The notes beneath the pieces were generated by a model. It did no database searches and was not told the origin of the DNA. It was given only the letters and a program-made list of their open reading frames with translations. From Promethearchaeota archaeon (GTDB lineage: Archaea > Asgardarchaeota > Lokiarchaeia > Sigynarchaeales > SOKP01), in contig DAOUUT010000100.1 in NCBI GenBank assembly GCA_030668025.1, forward strand, positions 1 to 11,944: DNA of 11,944 bases. Direction: 5' to 3'. Of the stretch, positions 6,677-11,944 are shown piece by piece (within the stretch, counting starts at the first letter, position 1; every line of letters begins with the position of its first letter). Made by a program: the position numbers and the translations under genes.

Positions 6677-7492
6677 TTAATAAATATTATCCTTAGTAAG
6701 AAAAGGAGGGACCCCAATTTCTGCAATACCACCATCTACCACAAAATTATGCCCTGTTATAAAGTTTGATGAAGGAGATGCTAAAAATACTACAAGGTTT
6801 ACAACATCCTCTACTGTTCCAACTCTATTTAATGGTGTTTTGACATTTCCGTGTTTCATAGTAATTATCATATCGTCTACAGAATTAAGATAAACTCCTG
6901 TTGCGTGATAACCGGGTGAAATTGCATTTACTGTAACTTTTGGAGCTAATGTTTTCGCTAATAATTGCATTAATCCAATAATTCCAACTTTTGTTATGCT
7001 ATAAGCGGGTATAAAAGGATCTACATCCATACCCGCTATAGAAGCCGTGCATATCACCTTTCCTGCTAACGGTTCTAATTTTTGTGATTTCATTTTCCTA
7101 CATAAAGCTCGAGCAACAAGCCATTGACCTTTCAAGTTTACGTTCATAGTTTTATCCCAATCATCTTCCTTTATTCTTAGGATATTTCTTCCAAACTGAG
7201 TTCCTAATCCAGCGTTATTAAATAAAACATAGATATTATCTAACTCTTGAAACGCTTGTTTAGCCATAGAATCTACTTGGTCTGATTTTGAAACGTCGCA
7301 GACAATTGGCACTACTTTTTGTTTTGTTTCTTGTTCAATCTTTTTACTAGTTTCTTCCAATAAATCTTCATTAATATCAACTAAAACTAAATCAGCACCT
7401 CTTTCAGCAAAAGCGTAAGCAACACCTCTTCCAAAACCGCTAGCTCCTCCCGTTATTAAAGCCCCCCTTCCTTCTAGAAACTTTTCAACCAT
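6677..7492 (-). CDS. FabG-like short-chain dehydrogenase/reductase
   Basis: This 271-residue classical SDR interconverts an alcohol or 3-hydroxyacyl group with the ketone, using NAD(H): D39 after strand two (LVDIN) points to NAD rather than NADP. Visible are cofactor loop TGGASGFG (14-21), NNAG (92-95), N119, S151, Y164 and K168 (YSITK), the post-active-site SPGYHATG, and the C-terminal ITGHNFVVDGG (245-255) typical of FabG and related dehydrogenases. It differs clearly from the two SDRs to its left, which lack that ending. It has its own promoter and terminator, so it is a single transcription unit, divergent from the coiled-coil gene. The ATG at 7492 has no good ribosome binding site, consistent with a leaderless or nearly leaderless message. 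Candidate substrates include 3-hydroxyacyl thioesters, sugars or secondary alcohols; none can be chosen. Confidence 0.92.
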   Translation of the reverse strand: MVEKFLEGRGALITGGASGFGRGVAYAFAERGADLVLVDINEDLLEETSKKIEQETKQKVVPIVCDVSKSDQVDSMAKQAFQELDNIYVLFNNAGLGTQFGRNILRIKEDDWDKTMNVNLKGQWLVARALCRKMKSQKLEPLAGKVICTASIAGMDVDPFIPAYSITKVGIIGLMQLLAKTLAPKVTVNAISPGYHATGVYLNSVDDMIITMKHGNVKTPLNRVGTVEDVVNLVVFLASPSSNFITGHNFVVDGGIAEIGVPPFLTKDNIY

Positions 7493-7520
7493 ATTTTACC
7501 ATCATTTAATAACTTATTTT

Positions 7521-7530
7521 AATATATATT
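7521..7530 (-). promoter_or_regulatory. TATA box of the FabG-like SDR gene
   Basis: The minus strand reads AATATATATT preceded by GGAAAAACCA, which could serve as a BRE. The RNA start would fall about 25 bases on, near 7500, only some eight bases before the ATG at 7492. This matches the lack of a ribosome binding site there. Confidence 0.45.
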
Positions 7531-7586
7531 TGGTTTTTCCTTCTTTTAAGTTTTTAATTCAAAGAATAACATTGAAAATCTAGAGG

Positions 7587-7600
7587 CAAAAATTTATTTA
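7587..7600 (+). promoter_or_regulatory. Promoter (BRE/TATA) of the coiled-coil protein gene
   Basis: GCAAAAATTTATTTA on the plus strand combines a BRE-like purine stretch with a TATA-like TTTATTTA (7593-7600). The predicted RNA start is near 7624, giving a leader of about 33 bases that contains GTGAT at 7644-7648, eight bases before the ATG at 7657. A second TATA-like TTTAATATAG lies at 7617-7626. Confidence 0.35.
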
Positions 7601-7656
7601 CTTAACTCATTTTTAGATTTAATATAGAAAATAGAAAATTTATGTGATTCAAAAAA

Positions 7657-9237
7657 ATGGTAGATAAAATAATTCCTTTTCTAATTAATGTTGGCGATGT
7701 GATCCCCGCCCGCTCAAAAGCTACATTACTAGATGAACTGGCGATGGCATTAAACGAATGTGTAAACATTTATGGAAAGACAATTAAAAAATTAGGCAAG
7801 ATAAATAGAATAAGTGCTTGTTTTTGGCCAGTTCGTTTAGTTCCTTTAAATGAAACTCGTGCTTGCGTTTGTAGTTATCTGTTAAATAAACAAGAGAAAT
7901 TAAATGTAGGGAAATTTTCAGAAACGCCACCTGGTCCAGATAATATAATTCAAGGTGCCGATTCTGAATCATTCTTAAATTCTTTGGCGTCGTATAATAG
8001 TAACTATTTAAAGAAATTTAAAAATTATAAAAGAGGTACGGCAATTCAAGAAGCTCTTTTTAGCGCTAGTGAAGTTGAGTATTTTAAAAACTTCTTCTTA
8101 AATCAATACAATATTAGTTCATTTAGTGAACCATATTTCCTCTTAGAAGGAGGCCCTATTCCTAAAAGCATAAACCAAGCAAAAATAAATCCAGAAGTTT
8201 TTGATTTCATATCTCAAAAAGATGTTAAACTATTAGATAATTATGGTCAGGTTATTATCAAACTATGTGATAAGTGGATTCAACGCGGTGCCCAAGACGC
8301 TGACAAATTTAAGAGCCGAAAAGTCGATACGAGCGAAGAAGAAAAGCAATTGGCAATAGTTACTAGAGAGTTAGAAGCTGAGAAAACCCGAAAAATAGAA
8401 GCTACGCCTGAAGAATTAATTAAAAGTGGAAAGTATAAAGTTAACGATAAAACTGGCGATCTTTACAACAATCTTAGCGCAACAAAAAATAGCGTCGATA
8501 GACTAAAAAATTCAATTAATAAAAACGACTTGTTTGAAGTTGAAGGTGCACTAAAAGACTTACGCATAAAATATCAAGATATAGGGAATACAATTAGCAG
8601 ATATGAATCCGAAATCGCTCAAATAAGGAAGAATGTACAACGAGAAATAAACGATTTAGAAAAATCCAAACAACAAAAAATTCGAGAGCTTGAGAGGAAA
8701 AAATCTGAGATTGAAAATAAAATTCAAACGAAACACAGTGAAATCAGTAGCGACCTTACTTCAGCTGAGGACATCGTTGCAAGAATCAAACAAGAAAAGC
8801 AATCTTGTCTTGATAATATTGAAAAAATTAAAGATATTGAAATGACTAACGTTCAAAACTTCTTTAAAACTTATTCTATTGAGATTATGACTAAAGATGT
8901 GATCGTAGGGATACCTATGTTTATTTTCTACTTTGTAGATCAAAATACTCGCAGAACTACAGAAAGGGCTCCCGTTTTTCCTATTTTGATAAAAAAAGGG
9001 AAAATCCAACGGACAAAAGTAACGGATTCCTTTAGAACAAAATTAAGAGATTTAATGAATAAAGATAACGCGATGATAAATTTAGTCGATAAAGGAGGAG
9101 AAAAAGGCAATTTGATGGATGTTAAAAATTTGGATACTAAACTCGAAGATTCAATCAACGATTTACGCATTAGAAAAGTACTTGGTAAAAAAGAAGCTGA
9201 CAGAGATATAAATGTAATTAACGATTTAATTTGGTAA
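7657..9237 (+). CDS. Large coiled-coil protein of unknown function
   Basis: I do not recognise this 526-residue protein. It has three parts. Residues 1-215 look globular, with ISACFWPVRLVP followed by NETRACVCSYLL (about 52-76), resembling paired beta strands, and cysteines at 35, 56, 70 and 72. Residues about 225-400 are rich in K, E, Q, I and L in heptad patterns (QREINDLEKSKQQKIRELER near 328-347), predicting a long coiled coil. Residues 405-526 are globular again, with DVIVGIPMFIFYFVDQ (414-429) and a further strand FPILIKKGK. No signal peptide or clear membrane helix, nucleotide-binding loop or catalytic motif is visible. One reading is a single globular domain interrupted by a coiled-coil hairpin; this is speculation. 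It is transcribed alone: the next gene lies 102 bases away with its own promoter. The ATG at 7657 is preceded by GTGAT; an ATG at 7642 is followed at once by a stop. Confidence 0.85.
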   Translation: MVDKIIPFLINVGDVIPARSKATLLDELAMALNECVNIYGKTIKKLGKINRISACFWPVRLVPLNETRACVCSYLLNKQEKLNVGKFSETPPGPDNIIQGADSESFLNSLASYNSNYLKKFKNYKRGTAIQEALFSASEVEYFKNFFLNQYNISSFSEPYFLLEGGPIPKSINQAKINPEVFDFISQKDVKLLDNYGQVIIKLCDKWIQRGAQDADKFKSRKVDTSEEEKQLAIVTRELEAEKTRKIEATPEELIKSGKYKVNDKTGDLYNNLSATKNSVDRLKNSINKNDLFEVEGALKDLRIKYQDIGNTISRYESEIAQIRKNVQREINDLEKSKQQKIRELERKKSEIENKIQTKHSEISSDLTSAEDIVARIKQEKQSCLDNIEKIKDIEMTNVQNFFKTYSIEIMTKDVIVGIPMFIFYFVDQNTRRTTERAPVFPILIKKGKIQRTKVTDSFRTKLRDLMNKDNAMINLVDKGGEKGNLMDVKNLDTKLEDSINDLRIRKVLGKKEADRDINVINDLIW

Positions 9238-9249
9238 TTTTACCAATTA
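9227..9249 (+). terminator. Weak hairpin across the stop of the coiled-coil gene
   Basis: TAATTTGGTA, four-base loop ATTT, then TACCAATTA forms a stem of nine pairs with one bulged T; it spans the stop codon at 9235-9237. The stem is A/T-rich and there is no long T-run directly behind it, so a terminator role is uncertain. It could equally affect mRNA stability or be chance. Confidence 0.25.
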
Positions 9250-9271
9250 AAATTGCTGTAATCTTTGAATT

Positions 9272-9283
9272 TTATTTAAAAAT
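9272..9283 (+). promoter_or_regulatory. Possible TATA box of the aminotransferase operon
   Basis: TTATTTAAAAAT lies about 57-68 bases before the GTG at 9340. An RNA start near 9303-9308 would give a leader of about 35 bases that contains the GGAG ribosome binding site. Confidence 0.35.
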
Positions 9284-9328
9284 ATTCAAAAATTATGTTT
9301 CTTACCTATTCTCATTATAGAAATAAAT

Positions 9329-9332
9329 GGAG
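9329..9332 (+). promoter_or_regulatory. Shine-Dalgarno site deciding the GTG start of the aminotransferase
   Basis: GGAG followed by seven bases leads to the GTG at 9340. The ATG at 9333 is closer to the site but out of frame and stops after five codons, so GTG is the start that gives the protein. Confidence 0.6.
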
Positions 9333-9339
9333 ATGAATT

Positions 9340-10584
9340 GTGGTAAATAAATTAAATTTAGATAATTCAAATAGATTATATGAAGAGGCATTGAAATTAA
9401 TCCCAGGAGCTATTTTGGGGATTCGGCGTCCTTATAACTTTGTAGAGGGAGAATATCCTATTTTTTTTGAAACTGCCAAGGGAGGTAAAGTTATTGATGT
9501 TGATGGAAATGAATATCTTGATATGTTATGTGCTTATGGACCTATTATTATAGGGCATAGGGAAGAGGAAATCGATAATGCCGTAATAGATCAAATTAAA
9601 AATAAGGGATTTTGCATGTCTTTGACTCAGCAAATACAAAACAGATTAGCCAAAAAATTAAAAGATTTAATACCATGTTGTGAAAAAATGGTATTTGTAA
9701 AAACGGGTTCTGATGCTACTACTATTGGTATTCGCGTTGCTCGGGGTTATACAAAACGATTAAAAATATTACGTTGTGGATACCATGGTTGGCATTCTTG
9801 GTGCGTCGAAGGTAAAGGAGGAATCCCTGAAAAACTATATGAGGATGTTTACGAGTTTGAATATAATAACTTAGAACACGTCACTAAACTGATGAATACT
9901 CATGGTAATGATGTGGCGGCCATTATTGTTACTCCTATTAATCATCCTGGAGGGCATGAATTAGAAATGCCTGAACCAGGGTTCCTGGAAGGGTTGCGTG
10001 AATTAGCAGATAAATATGGGGCTATTTTAATGTATGATGAGATACGAACTGGTTTTAGAGTTAATCTTGGAGGTGCTCAAAAAGAATTGGGAGTTATACC
10101 TGATCTTGCAGCATTCGGTAAAGCGATGGCAAATGGCTATCCAATTAGTTTTCTTGCAGGTAAAGAAGAAATCATGAATACATTAATCGAAGAAGTATTT
10201 CTAAGTTCAACCTTCTTTCCAAATAGTTTACCCCAAGTAGCGGCACTTAAAACTATAGAAATAATGGAGAGAGACGATGTTTTAGGTGTTATTCGTAAAA
10301 ATGGTGAAATATTTGGTAAAAATGTTAAACAAGTAATAGAAGATAGTGGTGTTCCATGTACATTTTCGGGAAGCCCTTGGATGCCTTACATAACATTTGA
10401 CCCCGATCCAAATTATTTATATCGAAAATTGAGAGAGGAGTTTTATAGACAATTAATTCGACGGAAAGTGTTCTTACAACCATATCATCATGGATATATT
10501 TGTTATAGGCATACAAAAAATGATTTAGAAGATGCCGTAAATATGATTGCTGAATCTCTAAATGAATGTAAAACATTATTATAG
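9340..10584 (+). CDS. Class III PLP aminotransferase, GSAM-like, probable beta-amino or amino acid aminotransferase
   Basis: This 414-residue fold-type I enzyme transfers an amino group using PLP. It opens with the GSAM-like YEEALKLIPGA and VDGNEYLDM. The phosphate-binding GSDAT (123-127), the aromatic YHGWHSW (148-154), DE at 233-234 (YDEIRTGFR) and the PLP lysine K261 (FGKAMANGYP) are all present. Glutamate-1-semialdehyde aminomutase is unlikely: the usual EPVAGN motif is VTPINHPGG here, and no heme genes are nearby. The gene stops 11 bases before a BKACE-family gene, implying one transcript and a shared pathway. In that setting it could interconvert a beta-amino acid and its beta-keto acid, the substrate class of the next enzyme; this is inference. 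The start is a GTG supported by GGAG. Family assignment is firm, substrate unknown. Confidence 0.9.
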   Translation: MVNKLNLDNSNRLYEEALKLIPGAILGIRRPYNFVEGEYPIFFETAKGGKVIDVDGNEYLDMLCAYGPIIIGHREEEIDNAVIDQIKNKGFCMSLTQQIQNRLAKKLKDLIPCCEKMVFVKTGSDATTIGIRVARGYTKRLKILRCGYHGWHSWCVEGKGGIPEKLYEDVYEFEYNNLEHVTKLMNTHGNDVAAIIVTPINHPGGHELEMPEPGFLEGLRELADKYGAILMYDEIRTGFRVNLGGAQKELGVIPDLAAFGKAMANGYPISFLAGKEEIMNTLIEEVFLSSTFFPNSLPQVAALKTIEIMERDDVLGVIRKNGEIFGKNVKQVIEDSGVPCTFSGSPWMPYITFDPDPNYLYRKLREEFYRQLIRRKVFLQPYHHGYICYRHTKNDLEDAVNMIAESLNECKTLL

Positions 10585-10595
10585 AGAGAATCTAG

Positions 10596-11420
10596 ATGGA
10601 CAAATTAATAATAACTGCCGCCATATGCGGAGCTGAAGTAACAAAGAAACAAAATCCAAATATACCTTATACTGTTAGAGAAATAGGGATCGAAGCAGAA
10701 AAAGCGTTTTTAGCTGGTGCCAGTATTATTCATCTGCATGTGAGAGAAGATGACGGAACGCCTACCCAAAATTTAAAACGGTTCCAATCGTGTGTCGATG
10801 AAATAAAAAATAGATGTCCCGATGTTATCGTTCAACCTTCCACTGGGGGCGCTATAGGGATGAGTAATGAAGAGAGACTACAACCTATTTTTATGGACCC
10901 TCCACCCGAAATGGCTACTCTTGATTGTGGTACGATGAATTTTGGCGGTGACGAAATTTTCGTTAATACAGAAAATACGATCATTCATTTTGCTCAAGAA
11001 ATGAATTCTCGTGGAATTAAACCAGAACTGGAATGTTTTGATAAGGGTATGGTCGACATGGCATTACGACTTAATAACAAAGGATATATCAAAGATCCAA
11101 TGCATTTTAACTTTGTATTAGGCGTCATCGGAGGTATAGCAGCAACATCTCGAGATTTGGTGTTTATGATAAACAGTATTCCGAAAAATTCTACATTTAC
11201 CGTGTGTGCTATTGGAAAACATGAATTTCCTATGGTTACTTTATCTATAGCTATAGGCGGCCATGCTAGAGTAGGTTTTGAAGATAATGTTTACCTTTCT
11301 AAAGGTGTATTAGCTAAGTCTAACAGTGAATTAGTCGAAAAAATTGTTAGGATTTCAAAAGAAATAGGTAGAGACATCGCATCTCCTTACGAAGCGAGAA
11401 AGATTTTAAGTTTGAATTAA
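10596..11420 (+). CDS. kce: Beta-keto acid cleavage enzyme (BKACE, DUF849), 3-keto-5-aminohexanoate cleavage type
   Basis: This 274-residue zinc enzyme of TIM-barrel fold condenses a beta-keto acid with acetyl-CoA and splits it to acetoacetate and a new acyl-CoA. The best-known member, Kce, acts on 3-keto-5-aminohexanoate in anaerobic lysine fermentation. Visible features match Kce nearly residue for residue: E14 in ICGAEVTK, zinc ligands H46 and H48 in IHLHVRED, S82 in QPSTGG, the NFGGDE region, R225, and E229 with D230 in GFEDNVYL, the third zinc ligand and a catalytic acid. Length is normal. It follows the aminotransferase by 11 bases and precedes a methyltransferase by 23. The rest of the lysine pathway (aminomutases, 3,5-diaminohexanoate dehydrogenase, CoA lyase) is not in the window, so another beta-keto acid may be the substrate; the gene symbol names the family, not a proven reaction. 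Confidence 0.93.
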   Translation: MDKLIITAAICGAEVTKKQNPNIPYTVREIGIEAEKAFLAGASIIHLHVREDDGTPTQNLKRFQSCVDEIKNRCPDVIVQPSTGGAIGMSNEERLQPIFMDPPPEMATLDCGTMNFGGDEIFVNTENTIIHFAQEMNSRGIKPELECFDKGMVDMALRLNNKGYIKDPMHFNFVLGVIGGIAATSRDLVFMINSIPKNSTFTVCAIGKHEFPMVTLSIAIGGHARVGFEDNVYLSKGVLAKSNSELVEKIVRISKEIGRDIASPYEARKILSLN

Positions 11421-11443
11421 AATAAAATAAGGAATATTAAATT

Positions 11444-11944
11444 ATGTATAAAAAATTAGCCAAATACTACGACTTGATTTATCATTGGAAAGATTATGAG
11501 AAAGAAGCTTATTCAATTAAAGATTTAATAAAAAGATATAAAAAATCAGACGGCAATAAGTTACTTGATGTTGGATGTGGGACAGGAAAGCATTTAGAAT
11601 ATTTTAAAGACGATTTTTCCTGTACGGGTATTGATATTAACAACGAAATGGTGGAAGTTGCTAAAAGTAGAGTTAAGGATGTGATTTTCGAACAAGCTAA
11701 TATGATAAATTTTAATCTTAATACCAAATTTGATGTAATTTTATGCTTATTTAGCTCAATTGGGTATGTAAAAACGTATTCTAATTTAGAAGAAACGATG
11801 CTGAATTTTAGTAATCACTTAAAAACAGGTGGAGTTCTAATAATTGAGCCTTTGTTTACTAAATCCACTTACTGGGTTGGAGCGCCCGGTATTACTACTT
11901 ACGATGAGAAAGACATAAAAATCGCAAGACTTAATACAACAAAA
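11444..11944 (+). CDS. SAM-dependent methyltransferase, class I, like sugar N,N-dimethyltransferases (partial)
   Basis: The reading frame is open from the ATG at 11444 to the window edge (167 residues, C-terminus missing). It is a Rossmann-fold SAM methyltransferase: motif I LDVGCGTGKH (41-50), acidic D64 in GIDINNEM binding the SAM ribose, motif FDVILCLFSSIGYV (96-109) and LKTGGVLIIEP (126-136). The order YYDLIY at the N-terminus, CxFSSIGY and GGVLIIEP resembles the DesVI/TylM1 group, which dimethylates the amino group of dTDP-amino sugars, and related amine methyltransferases. The target here is unknown. It lies 23 bases after the BKACE gene with GGA about ten bases before the start, so it belongs to the same operon. 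N-methylation of an amine made or used by the aminotransferase is an attractive but untested idea. Without its C-terminus the subgroup cannot be confirmed. Confidence 0.88.
   Translation, partial: MYKKLAKYYDLIYHWKDYEKEAYSIKDLIKRYKKSDGNKLLDVGCGTGKHLEYFKDDFSCTGIDINNEMVEVAKSRVKDVIFEQANMINFNLNTKFDVILCLFSSIGYVKTYSNLEETMLNFSNHLKTGGVLIIEPLFTKSTYWVGAPGITTYDEKDIKIARLNTTK

Noticed and set aside
9340..10584. Glutamate-1-semialdehyde aminomutase (hemL)
   Set aside because: Overall similarity is high, but the EPVAGN motif is absent, no other tetrapyrrole genes are nearby, and the operon partner is a beta-keto acid cleavage enzyme.
1..11944. CRISPR array, tRNA or rRNA gene, insertion sequence or defence system
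   Set aside because: No regularly spaced repeats, no cloverleaf with a plausible CCA-side stem or T-loop, no transposase, nuclease or inverted terminal repeats were seen on either strand.

Overview
The window is AT-rich, densely coded DNA, most likely from an archaeon and plausibly an Asgard (Lokiarchaeota-like) lineage. The evidence for an archaeon is a tungsten-type aldehyde:ferredoxin oxidoreductase, a COG3199-type NAD kinase, TATA-box promoters about 25-35 bases before several starts, termination at plain T-runs, and GGAGG or GTGAT ribosome binding sites. The Asgard placement is an inference from overall gene style and cannot be proved from the sequence alone. I see no rRNA, tRNA, CRISPR array, insertion sequence or long repeat. 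No gene-free stretch exceeds 300 bases; the longest (about 6428-6676) holds one promoter and one terminator.

Layout. (1) 1-1950, plus strand: the tail of an unidentified gene, then a complete aldehyde:ferredoxin oxidoreductase ending in a T-rich terminator. (2) 2011-6418, minus strand, transcribed right to left: a small four-helix membrane protein, a short-chain dehydrogenase (SDR) with the signature of 3-ketodihydrosphingosine reductase, a second SDR, a COG3199 NAD kinase and a divergent histidinol-phosphate-type aminotransferase. (3) 6677-7492, minus: a FabG-like SDR with its own promoter and terminator. (4) 7657-9237, plus, divergent from that SDR: a 526-residue protein of unknown function with a central coiled coil. 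(5) 9340-11944, plus: a tight set of a class III aminotransferase, a beta-keto acid cleavage enzyme (BKACE/Kce family) and a SAM-dependent methyltransferase cut by the window edge.

How the genes may work together. The last three genes look like a small amine/beta-amino acid pathway: transamination to or from a beta-keto acid, acetyl-CoA-dependent cleavage to acetoacetate and an acyl-CoA, and possibly N-methylation. The minus-strand cluster combines two lipid-type SDRs with a kinase able to make NADP, and could belong to long-chain or sphingoid-like lipid metabolism; no serine palmitoyltransferase is present here, so this stays a hypothesis. The oxidoreductase would deliver electrons from aldehyde oxidation to ferredoxin, which fits an anaerobic, amino-acid- or lipid-degrading lifestyle.
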